Positions 17,062-27,331 are shown, numbered from the stretch's first letter. The stretch is 64,000 bases of DNA from Allobosea sp. CS1GBMeth4 (GCF_900185715.1 NZ_FYAS01000014.1:124001-188000); one strand, 5' to 3'. The notes: generated by a model from the letters alone, not told the origin. Made by a program: numbers and translations.

Positions 17062-17838
17062 CTAGCCGAACCTCCGCCACGCGCAGACCTTGTGCACATA
17101 TTCCCGGTCTCGCTCGGCCTCGCCGAAGGGCGCGACCGGCCAGAGCCAGCTCTCGTCCGCTTCCGGCAGGGCGACGCCGTACATCAGGTCGAGCCGGTCA
17201 TGGATCGCCCCGTCCCGGTCGCGCTCGACCATCTCGACATCGCTGATCAGGCAGACATGGCCCCTGAAGCGAGCGAGGTCGTCGAGATGCCAGGCGATGC
17301 AGCGGGCCGGAAGATCGGCGGGGAGGGCGGCGGCGCGGACAGGATTGGCCTCGAGCCAGTCGGCCACCGGCCAGGCGAGCTGCGAGAGCAGGTTGGCCGA
17401 GACGACGAGATCGACGCTCTCGTCGGCGGCGAGGTCGGCGAGCGGGTCCTGCCGCCCCTCCGCCTCGCCGGCGAGCCAGGCCATCGCGCCGGTGAGGTCG
17501 CGGCTGAGCAGGCCGACCTTGGGCTGGCGCCAGAGCTTCAGGCGGACCAGCGGCAGATGGACGATGTCGACGAGCACGACCTGGTCGAAGCCCGCGCAGA
17601 GCGCGTCCAGCGGGATGTCGCGGACGGGGCCGGAGCCGAGCACCACCGCCTTGCGGCGGCGCGGCAGGGCGGCCGCGACCTCGGCGATGACGGCGCGGCA
17701 GCGGGCCTGATGCGGCTGCCAGGCCTCGCGCTGGCGAAGGCCGCGCGACCAGAGCGCGACGCCTTCCTGCAGCAGGCCGAAGCGGCGCGCCAGCGGCGCC
17801 GCCGGGGTCAGGGCGCGCAGCGCGAGCTCGGCTAGCAC
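17062..17838 (-). CDS. Methyltransferase-like protein, function unknown
   Basis: 258 residues with a Rossmann-type SAM-binding start: AVVLGSGPVRDIPLDAL as motif I, then FDQVVLVDIVHLPL as the acidic strand, and a later ESVDLVVSANLLSQL strand. This fits a class I methyltransferase fold, although the substrate half is unfamiliar. It starts with GTG three bases after the stop of the PLP-enzyme gene and so is its operon partner. Possible role: modifying a product of that enzyme. This is a guess. Confidence 0.65.
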   Translation of the reverse strand: MLAELALRALTPAAPLARRFGLLQEGVALWSRGLRQREAWQPHQARCRAVIAEVAAALPRRRKAVVLGSGPVRDIPLDALCAGFDQVVLVDIVHLPLVRLKLWRQPKVGLLSRDLTGAMAWLAGEAEGRQDPLADLAADESVDLVVSANLLSQLAWPVADWLEANPVRAAALPADLPARCIAWHLDDLARFRGHVCLISDVEMVERDRDGAIHDRLDLMYGVALPEADESWLWPVAPFGEAERDREYVHKVCAWRRFG

Positions 17839-17840
17839 GG

Positions 17841-18977
17841 TTAGCTGAGCGCCCCGCGCCCGGCGACCGGCCAGACCGCCTCGACATGGGCGTCCGGGCC
17901 GGCAAGGCCGCGCACGCAGACATACCAGTCGTGCAGGTTGACCGTCGGGTCGCAATGGCCGGGCACGAGCAGCACGCGGTCGCCGCGATGCGGCACGGCG
18001 ACGGGGTCGCCGGTCAGGATGCCGTGCTCGTCGGACGGCTTGGTGTAGATCACGCCCTCGCGCTGCCAGGGCACCGGCATGCCGGAATCGACCGCCGCGG
18101 CCTTGTGGCCGGCGTCGAGGATGGCGCGGTCGGGCACCGGCTTGCTCATCACCCCGGCGAGGACGAACAGCGCGTGCTGGAAGGTGTGGAAGGGCGTGCC
18201 GTCGGCCATGCGGTTCCTGGCGTAATCGGCATCCATGAAGATGTAGGAGCCGCATTGCAGCTCGTTCCAGATGCCGGAGCGGCTTTCCAGCTCGAAGGTG
18301 CCGGTGCCGGCGCCGCCGACGGTGTCGCAGGCGAGCCCGGCCTGGGCGAGGCGCTCGACCGTGTTGCGGGTGAGCAGGCCGGCGCGCTCGATCGCCTCGC
18401 TGCGCTCGTCGACCGAGCGCATGTGCTGGGCGGAGCCGTGATAGGCCTGCACGCCGCGGAAGCGCAGCGTGTTGCTGCGCGCCACCGCCTCGGCGAGCCG
18501 GACCGCCGCCTCGCCGGGGGCGACGCCGCAGCGCCGCCCGCCGATGTCGAGCTCGACCAGCACGTCGAGCACCACGTCGTTGCGCGCCGCGGCCTCGGCC
18601 GCCTCGCGCACGCCGTCGACATGGTCGACGCAGAGCCCGATGCGGGCCTCGCGAGCGAGCCTCGCCAGCCGGTCGAGCTTGGCGGCGCCGGCGATCTCGT
18701 TGGTGACGAGCACGTCGGTGACGCCGCCGGCGACGAGGATTTCCGCCTCGCTGACCTTCTGGCAGCATTGCCCGACCGCACCATGGGCGATCTGGCGCAT
18801 GGCGATCTCGGGGCTCTTATGCGTCTTGGCATGCGGACGCAGGCGCACGCCCGTCGCCTCGGCGAAGGCCGCCATGGTGACGAGATTGCGCTCGAAGGCG
18901 TCGAGATCGATGATCAGGGCCGGGGTGTCGATCTCGGCGAAGGATTGTCCGGGCCGGGCCGGCGGGGAAAGGGGCAT
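17841..18977 (-). CDS. DSD1-family PLP enzyme (D-threonine aldolase / 3-hydroxy-D-aspartate aldolase-like)
   Basis: 378 residues of the fold-type III alanine racemase-like barrel. The PLP lysine lies in RPHAKTHKSPE (Lys51 by position). The C-terminal domain carries VPGHCDPTVN (340-348), the likely divalent metal site of D-threonine aldolases and D-serine dehydratases. These enzymes split beta-hydroxy D-amino acids to glycine plus an aldehyde, or dehydrate D-serine. The exact reaction cannot be told here. It is divergent from the ABC exporter gene and forms a two-gene operon with the methyltransferase-like gene. Confidence 0.85.
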   Translation of the reverse strand: MPLSPPARPGQSFAEIDTPALIIDLDAFERNLVTMAAFAEATGVRLRPHAKTHKSPEIAMRQIAHGAVGQCCQKVSEAEILVAGGVTDVLVTNEIAGAAKLDRLARLAREARIGLCVDHVDGVREAAEAAARNDVVLDVLVELDIGGRRCGVAPGEAAVRLAEAVARSNTLRFRGVQAYHGSAQHMRSVDERSEAIERAGLLTRNTVERLAQAGLACDTVGGAGTGTFELESRSGIWNELQCGSYIFMDADYARNRMADGTPFHTFQHALFVLAGVMSKPVPDRAILDAGHKAAAVDSGMPVPWQREGVIYTKPSDEHGILTGDPVAVPHRGDRVLLVPGHCDPTVNLHDWYVCVRGLAGPDAHVEAVWPVAGRGALS

Positions 18978-19086
18978 GGGCGCTCGATAGCTGGGGAATC
19001 AATCTCATGGCCATCGGACGTCAGCTTCGTGTCCGGAGCAAGACCGGCAGTGGCGCTCGCATGGCGGCCATGTTAGGCCCCGCGCC

Positions 19087-20907
19087 ATGAAGATCGGCCG
19101 CGTCACCGACGACACCCTTGCGCTCTTCGCCCGAGTCTGGCGCGAGCGGGGGCGGCACTACCTGCCGCAAATGCTCACCATCCTCGGCCTCGTCGTGATC
19201 ATCGCGGCGACGACGAGCTTCTATCCGCTGCTGATCAAGGCGGCCTTCGACGCCTTCGCCGATCCGATCGGAGCCGAGGCGACCGGCTTCGTGCGCCGGA
19301 TGGAGCGGCTGGTCTCGAAGTCGATCGATTTCGAGATCGGCGTGGTCAACGCCGTCGCCGTCGTCGTGGTCATCGTCACCGCGATCAAGGGCTTCTCGCT
19401 GCTGACCCAGACGGTGATGACCAACAGCGTCGTCAGCCGGATCGAGGCGGACATGCAGAGCGCGCTCTACGACCATCTGATCGATGCCGATCTGGCGCAG
19501 CTGCAGCGGGAGAACCCGGCCTCGCTCACCCAGCGCTTCACCACCGACTTCACCTTCGTCAAGGAGGCGCTGACGCGGCTGGTCAACATCGCGATCCGCG
19601 ACGTGATGACGGCGATCGCGCTGGTCGGCGCGATGCTCTGGATCGACTGGAAGATGACCGCGGTCGTGCTCCTGATCGCGCCCGTCGTCGCCAGGCCGAT
19701 CGGCCGGATCGGCAAGAAGCTGCGCCGGATGGCGGCCTCGCAGCAGGAGCAGACCGGCATCATGGCGAGCCTCGTCACCGAGAGCCTGCAGGGCGCGCGC
19801 GTCGCCAAGACGGATTCGCTCGAGCCCTATCTGAAGGAGCGCGCCGCCGCGGCCTTCGAGAGGATCCGGGCGCTGAAGATGAAGGCGGCGAATGCGCGCG
19901 GCCGGCTCGACCCGCTGCTCGAGGTCGGCGGCGGCATCGCCGTCGCCGGGGTGCTCGCCGCGATCGGCGTGCGCATCACCTCGGGCGGCTCCACGGTCGG
20001 CGATTTCACCGGCTATGTCTCGGCGCTGCTGCTCGCGGCGCAGCCGATGCGCTCGCTCGGCAATCTCAACGCCATCGTCCAGGAGGCCGGCGCCTCGCTG
20101 AAGCGCTATTATGCGCTGATCGACGAGAAGCCGCTGATCGCCGAGCGGCCCGATGCCAGGCCGCTGGCGGTGAGCGCCGGCGAGATCGCCTTCCGCGACC
20201 TGCGCTTCCGCTATCGCGACGACCAGCGCGGGCTCGAGGGTATCGACCTCGTGGTCGAGGCCGGCAAGACCACGGCCCTGGTCGGCCGCTCCGGCTCGGG
20301 CAAGTCGACCATGCTGGCGCTGGTGCCGCGGCTCTACGACCCCAATGAGGGGCGGGTCGAGATCGACGGGCAGGACATCCGCGACGTCACCCTGCGCAGC
20401 CTGCGCGGCCAGATCGGCGTGGTCAGCCAGGACGTCGTGCTGTTCGACGATACGGTGCGCGCCAATATCGGCTTCGGCCGGCCCGGTGCGAGCGAGGCCG
20501 AGATCGTCGCGGCCGCCAGGGCGGCGGCGGCGCACGACTTCATCATGGCGATGCCGGACGGCTACGACACCCGGGTCGGCGAGCGCGGCTCCCGGCTCTC
20601 CGGCGGCGAGCGCCAGCGCCTCGCCATCGCCCGCGCCGTCCTCAAGGACGCGCCGATCCTGCTGCTCGACGAGGCGACCTCGGCGCTCGACACGCAGTCG
20701 GAGCGGCTGGTGCAGCAGGCGCTGGCGGAGCTGACCCGGGGCCGGACGACGCTCGTCATCGCGCACCGGCTCTCGACCGTGCGCGAGGCCGACCGGATCG
20801 TCGTGCTCGACGAGGGCAAGGTGATCGAGACCGGCGACCACGATACGCTGATCGCCCGGGACGGCGCCTATGCGCGGCTCTACCGGCTGCAATTCGCGGA
20901 AGGATAG
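19087..20907 (+). CDS. ABC exporter, fused membrane and ATPase domains (MsbA-like)
   Basis: A 606-residue half-transporter. The N-terminal six-helix membrane domain (to about 310) contains the family motif NPASLTQRFTTDFTFVKEAL. The ATPase domain has Walker A GRSGSGKST (400-408), the signature LSGGERQR (near 505), Walker B ILLLDEATSALD and the switch His in IAHRLSTVR. Such homodimers export lipids, lipid A precursors or drugs; the family label for this subgroup is MsbA/lipid export but the substrate is not known. A GNAT gene follows immediately. Confidence 0.9.
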   Translation: MKIGRVTDDTLALFARVWRERGRHYLPQMLTILGLVVIIAATTSFYPLLIKAAFDAFADPIGAEATGFVRRMERLVSKSIDFEIGVVNAVAVVVVIVTAIKGFSLLTQTVMTNSVVSRIEADMQSALYDHLIDADLAQLQRENPASLTQRFTTDFTFVKEALTRLVNIAIRDVMTAIALVGAMLWIDWKMTAVVLLIAPVVARPIGRIGKKLRRMAASQQEQTGIMASLVTESLQGARVAKTDSLEPYLKERAAAAFERIRALKMKAANARGRLDPLLEVGGGIAVAGVLAAIGVRITSGGSTVGDFTGYVSALLLAAQPMRSLGNLNAIVQEAGASLKRYYALIDEKPLIAERPDARPLAVSAGEIAFRDLRFRYRDDQRGLEGIDLVVEAGKTTALVGRSGSGKSTMLALVPRLYDPNEGRVEIDGQDIRDVTLRSLRGQIGVVSQDVVLFDDTVRANIGFGRPGASEAEIVAAARAAAAHDFIMAMPDGYDTRVGERGSRLSGGERQRLAIARAVLKDAPILLLDEATSALDTQSERLVQQALAELTRGRTTLVIAHRLSTVREADRIVVLDEGKVIETGDHDTLIARDGAYARLYRLQFAEG

Positions 20908-21433
20908 AGCCATTCGCCTGGAGACCGAGCGCCTCGTCCTCGACCTGCACGGCCTCGGGCATTTCGAGCCGCTCTGCCGGCTATGGGCCGATGCGGCGGT
21001 GGTGCGCCATATCGGCCAGCCGTCGACGCCGCAGGAGGTCTGGATGCGGCTGCTGCGCTATCGCGGGCTCTGGCCGCTGCTCGGCTACGGCTACTGGGCA
21101 CTGACCGAGAAGGCGAGCGGGCGTTTCGTCGGCGATCTCGGCTTCGCCGATTTCCACCGGGCGGTCGAGCCGCCGATCCGCGGCATACCGGAGGCCGGCT
21201 GGGTGCTGGCGGGCTGGGCGCAGGGCCGCGGCTTCGCGAGCGAAGCGCTCGCCGCGGCGCTCGCCTGGCTCGACGGACAGGACGCGCATGAAGGTTCGGT
21301 CTGCCTGATCGCGCCGGAGAACGCGCCCTCGCTCCGGCTCGCCCGGCGCTTCGGCTTCCGGGAGGAGCGCGTCGTCGGCTTTTCGGGGCACGACACGCTG
21401 CTGCTCCGGCGCGAGCGGCGGGCGCCGCGCTGA
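20870..21433 (+). CDS. GNAT family N-acetyltransferase
   Basis: A RimJ/RimL-like GNAT. The family start IRLETERLVL, the acetyl-CoA loop GWAQGRGFASEAL and the final NAPSLRLARRFGFRE are all clear. Substrate unknown (protein N-termini or small amines). The only in-frame ATG (20870) lies inside the ABC exporter gene and would add 14 residues not typical of the family. GGAAGG (20898-20903) stands at normal distance from an ATT at 20912 that begins exactly at IRLETERL, so a non-standard start is possible. Both options end at 21433. Confidence 0.8.
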   Translation: MRGSTGCNSRKDRAIRLETERLVLDLHGLGHFEPLCRLWADAAVVRHIGQPSTPQEVWMRLLRYRGLWPLLGYGYWALTEKASGRFVGDLGFADFHRAVEPPIRGIPEAGWVLAGWAQGRGFASEALAAALAWLDGQDAHEGSVCLIAPENAPSLRLARRFGFREERVVGFSGHDTLLLRRERRAPR

Positions 21434-21437
21434 GATG

Positions 21438-21476
21438 GCGCGCATGCCCGGCCGCAAGCATGCCGGGCATGCGCGC
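21438..21476 (+). terminator. Perfect 15-base-stem hairpin after the GNAT gene
   Basis: GCGCGCATGCCCGGC (21438-21452) and its exact complement (21462-21476) are separated by nine bases. It starts four bases after the GNAT stop. No T run follows. It is probably a terminator, and its presence argues that the MFS gene begins after it. Confidence 0.65.
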
Positions 21477-21552
21477 GCGGTGCGCCCGTGCTGACAAGAG
21501 CTGCCACATTCGGCTGGCAGTGTCGCGGCCCGAGACCGACGAGACCGACACC

Positions 21553-23085
21553 GTGACGACTTCCCCGACAGCCGGCGACGAGCGGCGCAAGGCGACACGC
21601 CGCGAATGGCTGGGCCTGATCGCCATCGCCGTGCCCTGCATGATCTATTCGATGGACCTGACGGTGCTGAACCTCGCGGTGCCGACGCTGGCGCGCGAGC
21701 TGAAGCCCTCGGCCGGGCAGCTGCTCTGGATCATCGACATCTACGGCTTCATGGTCGCCGGCTTCCTGATGACCATGGGCACGCTCGGCGACCGGATCGG
21801 CCGGCGCAAGCTCCTGCTGATCGGCGCGGCGGCCTTCGGCGTCGCCTCGACCGTCGCCGCCTTCTCGACCAGCGCCGAGATGCTGATCGTGACGCGGGCG
21901 CTGCTCGGCATCGCCGGGGCGACGCTGGCGCCCTCGACGCTCTCGCTGATCGCGGTGATGTTCGAGGACGAGACCGAGCGCACCTTCGCGATCTCGATGT
22001 GGATCGCGAGCTTCTCGGCCGGCGCCGTGATCGGTCCGCTGATCGGCGGCGTGCTGATCGAGTATTTCTGGTGGGGCTCGGTCTTCCTGATCGCCGTTCC
22101 GCCGATGCTGGTGCTGCTGGCGATCGGCCCGGTCCTGCTGCCGGAGTACAAGGCGCCGCATGCGGGGCGGCTCGACCTCGCCAGTGCGCTGCTCTCGCTG
22201 GCGGCGATCCTGCCGGTGATCTACGGGGTGAAGCACGGGGCCGAGTTCGGGCTCTCCGCCTATGCCGCCGCCTTCGTCGTCGTCGGGGTCGTGCTCGGCG
22301 TCGTCTTCGCGCGCCGGCAGAGGCGCCTCGCCGATCCGATGGTCGACCTCGCGCTGTTCGGCATCCCCGCCTTCCGCGCCGCGCTGGCGATCAACCTCGC
22401 GGGCATCATGGTGATGTTCGGCAGCTTCATCTTCCTGGCGCAGTATTTCCAGCTCGTCGCCGGGCTGACGCCGCTGGAGGCGGGCATCTGGTCGCTGCCG
22501 TCGGCGCTCGCCTTCACGCTCGCCTCCTTCGGCGTGACGCCGCTGACGGTGCGCTTCAGGCCGGCGGCGCTGATGGCGGCCGGCATGGTGCTGTCGGCGC
22601 TCGGCTTCGTCTGGCTCGCCCTGGCGCCGAGCCTCGTCCAGATCGTCGCCTCCTCAATCGTGTTCTCGATCGGCTTCACGCCGGTGATCACGCTGACCAC
22701 CGGAATCGTGGTCGGCTCGGCGCCGCAGGAGCGGGCCGGCGCGGCCTCGGCCATGTCGGAGACCAGCGCAGAGCTCGGTGGGGCGCTCGGCATCGCGACG
22801 CTCGGCAGCCTCGGCACGGCGCTCTATCGCCACGGCATGGCCGATCTCTCGGTCGCCGGCGTCGACGGCGCGGTGCTGGCGCCGGCGCGCGCGACCCTGG
22901 GCGGCGCGCTCGCGGCAGCAGAGCAACTGGCTCCGGACCAGTCGGCGCATCTGCTGCAGGCGGCGCGCGACGCGTTCATGACCGGCTTCCACGCGGTCGC
23001 GCTGATCGCGATCGCCGGGATGCTGTTCTGCATCGCGGTGGCGCTGACGACGCTGCGCGATGCACGACCTTCAGGAGCGCATTGA
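21553..23085 (+). CDS. MFS efflux pump, DHA2 (14-helix, QacA/SmvA-like) family
   Basis: 510 residues with about 14 membrane segments. The DHA2 motifs are LDLTVLNLAVPTLA-like (here MDLTVLNLAVPTLA, motif D1) and LGDRIGRRKLLL (motif A). LLGIAGATLAPSTLSLI and the ERTFAISMWIASFSAG region match SmvA/QacA pumps for quaternary ammonium compounds and dyes. I chose the GTG at 21553; the ATG at 21460 falls inside a perfect hairpin, and another GTG at 21520 is possible. No regulator gene of TetR type lies beside it. Confidence 0.85.
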   Translation: MTTSPTAGDERRKATRREWLGLIAIAVPCMIYSMDLTVLNLAVPTLARELKPSAGQLLWIIDIYGFMVAGFLMTMGTLGDRIGRRKLLLIGAAAFGVASTVAAFSTSAEMLIVTRALLGIAGATLAPSTLSLIAVMFEDETERTFAISMWIASFSAGAVIGPLIGGVLIEYFWWGSVFLIAVPPMLVLLAIGPVLLPEYKAPHAGRLDLASALLSLAAILPVIYGVKHGAEFGLSAYAAAFVVVGVVLGVVFARRQRRLADPMVDLALFGIPAFRAALAINLAGIMVMFGSFIFLAQYFQLVAGLTPLEAGIWSLPSALAFTLASFGVTPLTVRFRPAALMAAGMVLSALGFVWLALAPSLVQIVASSIVFSIGFTPVITLTTGIVVGSAPQERAGAASAMSETSAELGGALGIATLGSLGTALYRHGMADLSVAGVDGAVLAPARATLGGALAAAEQLAPDQSAHLLQAARDAFMTGFHAVALIAIAGMLFCIAVALTTLRDARPSGAH

Positions 23086-23095
23086 CGCCTGCCGA

Positions 23096-23677
23096 TTACG
23101 GCTCGCGCTGCAGGGCCTCGGCCGCGGCCGGAAAGCCGCGGAAGGAGAGCGGCAACGTCACCTCGCGGCGGCCGGCGTCGAGATAGCGCATCTGCCCGGC
23201 CTCACTGAGCCCGCGCCAGCGCTTGAAGGCGTCGTCGCCGAGGCTGGCCTCGGCGAAGCAGCCGACCGGCAGGCAGCGCTGGAAGATCGCGACCGCCTCC
23301 TCCTTGTCGGCGACCGTCACGCGCACGCTCGCCTTTTCGCCGAGCGAGAGATTGGGCGGCACCTGGATCACGAGCTTGATCGGCTCGCTCTTGACCGGTC
23401 GCCCGATCGCCACCAGCGCGATCGGGCCGCGCTGGCCCTGCTGCTCGATGGTCTGGACGATCTCGCAGATGCGGGCGGCGACGCTCTGCTGGCAGCGCAG
23501 CACCCAGTCGCCATAGGTCGCCGTGGTGTTGTCGGGCTGGGAAACGGCACCGGGCGCCGGCGTCGCCTGCGCCTGGGCCGGCCGCTGCTGGGCCGGGCGC
23601 TGCGCCGGCGCCTGGGCGGAGGCCGATCCGGCGAGGAGGGCGGCGAAGAGGGCGAGGGCGGTCTGTCGTCTCAGCAT
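23096..23677 (-). CDS. Invasion-associated locus B (IalB) family periplasmic protein
   Basis: 193 residues with a signal peptide (MLRRQTALALFAALLAGSAS), a Gln/Pro/Ala-rich linker (about 25-50) and the IalB domain starting YGDWVLRCQ with paired cysteines (RICEIVQ; RCLPVGCFAEA). IalB of Bartonella affects erythrocyte invasion, but relatives are general periplasmic or envelope proteins in Rhizobiales. The start at 23677 is chosen for the signal peptide; the 45-codon upstream extension has no family match. It is convergent with the DHA2 pump, ten bases apart. Confidence 0.85.
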   Translation of the reverse strand: MLRRQTALALFAALLAGSASAQAPAQRPAQQRPAQAQATPAPGAVSQPDNTTATYGDWVLRCQQSVAARICEIVQTIEQQGQRGPIALVAIGRPVKSEPIKLVIQVPPNLSLGEKASVRVTVADKEEAVAIFQRCLPVGCFAEASLGDDAFKRWRGLSEAGQMRYLDAGRREVTLPLSFRGFPAAAEALQREP

Positions 23678-23866
23678 GGTCGCAAAGATCCGGAAGCAGG
23701 CGGAGAGGGCATTCTCCCGCAAAACGGGTACCGGCCCACGCGAAAAAAAGCGATCACAAAAAAGCAGGGGATGGTTCCGCGATCGGCAGACATGCGGATA
23801 GCGCTGCGCCAAGGCCGGGATCGCCAGCGGGTAGTGCCGGGCAGGCCCGCACCCCCGCGACCGGCA

Positions 23867-25033
<1,167 letters not shown>

Positions 25034-25074
25034 TCACCTGCCAGCGCCACTCCGGCGGCTGACGGAGCAAGGGC

Positions 25075-26214
25075 ATGACGATGCGAAATCTTTCCGACAC
25101 GATCGCCCGCCTCTCGGCCTATCGCAAGCAGCTCGGAGCGGAGCCGGCCGCCGACGCCCCGGGACGGCTGGCGTCGCTGGCGGATTTCGGCAGCAATCCT
25201 GGCGCCCTGCTCGCCCGGACCCATATCCCGGACGACCTTCCGGCCGGGGCGCCTCTCGTCGTGGTCCTTCATGGCTGCACGCAAACGGCGGCGGGCTATA
25301 ACCGCGGCGCGGGCTGGTCGGCCCTGGCCGATCGCGCCGGCTTCGCCTTGCTCTTTCCCGAGCAGCGGCGCACCAACAACGCCAATCTCTGCTTCAACTG
25401 GTTCGAGCCTGGCGATACGCAGCGCGGCCGGGGAGAAGCGCTTTCGATCAGCCAGATGATCGAGGCCGTGGTCGCGCGCCATGGCCTCGACCGCGGCCGC
25501 GTCTTCGTCACGGGGCTGTCCGCCGGCGGCGCCATGGCCGGCGTGATGCTGGCGACCTATCCCGAGCTCTTCGCCGGCGGCGCCATCATTGCCGGCCTGC
25601 CCTATGGCTGCGCCGCCACCATCCCCGAGGCATTCGATCGCATGCGGGCGCATGGCCTGCCGAACGAGCTGCGGCTTCAGGCCTTGCTGCGCGGCGCCTC
25701 GCAGCATGACGGACCCTGGCCCCGGCTTTCGATCTGGCATGGCGGCGCCGACCGCACCGTGCACCCGGCCAATGCCGCCGCCATCGTGGGGCAATGGCGC
25801 GGGGTTCACGCCATGCCGGCCGAACCGTCCGCGAGCGAGCAGGTCGACGGCCATAGTCGCAGGATCTGGCGCAATGACGAGGGCCGGGAGCTGATCGAAG
25901 AATACCGCATCGCCGGAATGGGGCATGGCACGCCGATCGCCGGTGACGGCCAGGCCGGGCCGTTCATGCTCGCCGCGGGCATTTCCTCGACCCAGAGGAT
26001 AGCCCGGTTCTGGGGAGTGGCACCCGGCGAGGCGGAGGCGACCGCGCCGCGCCTCGCTGTCGCCGCTGCCGTGCCGGAGCGCCCGAACCCGACTGCCTCA
26101 GCCGGCGCGACGCGAGCACGAGGCGAGCCGTCGCACGAGTCGCCGATGGCCGCCGCGGGCGGCGTGCGCAAGATCATCGAGGACGCGCTCCGTTCCGCCG
26201 GGCTGATGCGCTGA
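25075..26214 (+). CDS. PHB depolymerase family (LpqC-type) esterase
   Basis: 379 residues of the alpha/beta hydrolase esterase family. It shows LVVVLHGCTQTAAGYNRGAGW (oxyanion region), the nucleophile elbow VTGLSAGGAM (Ser149) and the C-terminal His in MGHGTPI. The last about 60 residues are a low-complexity tail (Ala/Pro/Arg) ending in a short helix. No signal peptide is visible, which fits an intracellular esterase or polyhydroxybutyrate-related role rather than a secreted depolymerase. It is divergent from obg and ends at a shared terminator with the GNAT gene. Separates obg from rpmA in a normally conserved cluster. Confidence 0.85.
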   Translation: MTMRNLSDTIARLSAYRKQLGAEPAADAPGRLASLADFGSNPGALLARTHIPDDLPAGAPLVVVLHGCTQTAAGYNRGAGWSALADRAGFALLFPEQRRTNNANLCFNWFEPGDTQRGRGEALSISQMIEAVVARHGLDRGRVFVTGLSAGGAMAGVMLATYPELFAGGAIIAGLPYGCAATIPEAFDRMRAHGLPNELRLQALLRGASQHDGPWPRLSIWHGGADRTVHPANAAAIVGQWRGVHAMPAEPSASEQVDGHSRRIWRNDEGRELIEEYRIAGMGHGTPIAGDGQAGPFMLAAGISSTQRIARFWGVAPGEAEATAPRLAVAAAVPERPNPTASAGATRARGEPSHESPMAAAGGVRKIIEDALRSAGLMR

Positions 26215-26224
26215 ACGGCGGGCT

Positions 26225-26252
26225 CGGGGTTCCGCACTGCCGCGGAACCCCG
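26225..26252. terminator. Two-way hairpin between esterase and GNAT genes
   Basis: An 11-base perfect stem (CGGGGTTCCGC with its complement) and a 6-base loop fill the gap between convergent genes. The symmetry lets it work for both strands; no long T run is present. Confidence 0.7.
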
Positions 26253-26256
26253 CCGC

Positions 26257-26907
26257 TCACGCCATGCAGGGCTCCTCGCTGCGGTTCTCGGCCTGCTGCT
26301 CGTCCGCCGGGAGCGGTGCCCAGCCGGAGGCGCTCCAGCTCTTCAGCGCCGCCCAGGTCGAGCGGTCGAGCCGGAACTGCTCGCAGGGGAAGAGGCCGCC
26401 GCGCGCCGGCAGCGACTTCAGGAAGGAGCCCTCCTGCCGGAAGCCGCTCTTCTCCAGCACCCGGCGCGAGGCCGGGTTGATGACGCGGGTGTCGGCCTCG
26501 ATCGCCTCGATCTCGACCAGCGAGAACAGCGTGTCGATCAAGGCCTGGACCGCCTCGGTGGCGTAGCCCTTGTTCCAGTAGGGCGTGCCGAGCCAGTAGC
26601 CGATGAAGGGCCGGCCGCTCGCCTGCTTGTGCGCACCGATCATCCCGATCAGCTCGTTCGGCTTCTCGCGCGGCGTGATCGCCAGGACGAGATGGTCGCC
26701 GAGGGCGTTGCCCTTGCGCGTCGCGAAGATGAAGGGATCGGCCGCCTGGGTCGGATAGGGATGCGGGATCGAGGCCGTCATCTCGGCGACCGCCTTCTCG
26801 CCGGCGAGGTGCAGGATGGCGGTGGCGTCGGCGATCCGCGGCCAGCGCAGCCACAGCCGCCTGGTCTCGAGCCGGAAGACGTCGTCTCTCGTCAATTCGG
26901 GGAACAT
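26257..26907 (-). CDS. GNAT family N-acetyltransferase (RimJ-like)
   Basis: 216 residues. It begins FRLETRRLWLRWPRIADA, continues with IGYWLGTPYWNKGYATEAV (acetyl-CoA pyrophosphate loop region), and ends the domain with NPASRRVLEKSGFRQEG. These mark the RimJ/RimL-type GNAT_3 fold. The target is unknown. The last about 30 residues are an acidic, Gln-rich tail. It lies downstream of rpmA on the same strand but a strong hairpin separates them, so it may have its own promoter. Confidence 0.88.
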   Translation of the reverse strand: MFPELTRDDVFRLETRRLWLRWPRIADATAILHLAGEKAVAEMTASIPHPYPTQAADPFIFATRKGNALGDHLVLAITPREKPNELIGMIGAHKQASGRPFIGYWLGTPYWNKGYATEAVQALIDTLFSLVEIEAIEADTRVINPASRRVLEKSGFRQEGSFLKSLPARGGLFPCEQFRLDRSTWAALKSWSASGWAPLPADEQQAENRSEEPCMA

Positions 26908-26936
26908 CTTGGTCTCTCCGTCGGCGCAAACGAGAA

Positions 26937-26969
26937 GGGGGAGATGAGACTTCAGGTCCCATCTCCCCC
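26937..26969 (-). terminator. Hairpin downstream of rplU-rpmA
   Basis: GGGGGAGATG (26937-26946) pairs with CATCTCCCCC (26960-26969); an inner GAC/GTC pair tightens the loop. Read on the minus strand it is followed by TTCTCGTTTG, a moderate T-rich run. It lies 95 bases past the rpmA stop and is the best terminator candidate for the ribosomal protein operon. Confidence 0.65.
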
Positions 26970-27011
26970 TCGCTTGACCTTCGGGAAACCCGTTCCGGGC
27001 TTTAGTCCCTT

Positions 27012-27042
27012 GATCCGTTCGGTTCGATGGAACCGGCGGATC
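27012..27042. terminator. Second hairpin between rpmA and the GNAT gene
   Basis: GATCCG/CGGATC outer and GGTTC/GAACC inner arms form a bulged stem with a GATG loop, 23 bases past the rpmA stop. No T run is seen. It may protect the mRNA end or help terminate together with the stronger hairpin further on. Confidence 0.4.
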
Positions 27043-27064
27043 GAGACAATTCCCTATCCGCCTT

Positions 27065-27331
27065 TTACTCTGCGGCCTCTTGGGCCGGAATCACGTTCAC
27101 GAAAGCTCGGCCGAGTTTCGTCGTGAATCGGACGCGGCCGTTCGTCGTGGCAAAGAGGGTATGGTCTTTACCCATGCCGACATTGGCGCCGGCATGCCAC
27201 TTCGTGCCGCGCTGACGTACGATGATGTTGCCGGCCACGACCGCCTGGTCGCCGAAACGCTTCACGCCGAGACGCTTGCTTTCGGAGTCGCGCCCATTGC
27301 GCGACGAGCCGCCTGCCTTTTTGTGAGCCAT
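27065..27331 (-). CDS. rpmA: 50S ribosomal protein L27
   Basis: 88 residues starting [18 protein letters not shown], with no N-terminal cleavable extension of the Firmicutes kind. [20 protein letters not shown] and [16 protein letters not shown] are typical L27 sequence. It sits at the peptidyl transferase centre of the large subunit. It is the second gene of rplU-rpmA, 99 bases after L21. Confidence 0.97.
   Translation of the reverse strand: MAHKKAGGSSRNGRDSESKRLGVKRFGDQAVVAGNIIVRQRGTKWHAGANVGMGKDHTLFATTNGRVRFTTKLGRAFVNVIPAQEAAE

Noticed and set aside
21460..21552. Longer N-terminus of the DHA2 pump from the ATG at 21460
   Set aside because: This ATG lies inside a perfect hairpin, and the added residues are not like MFS N-termini.
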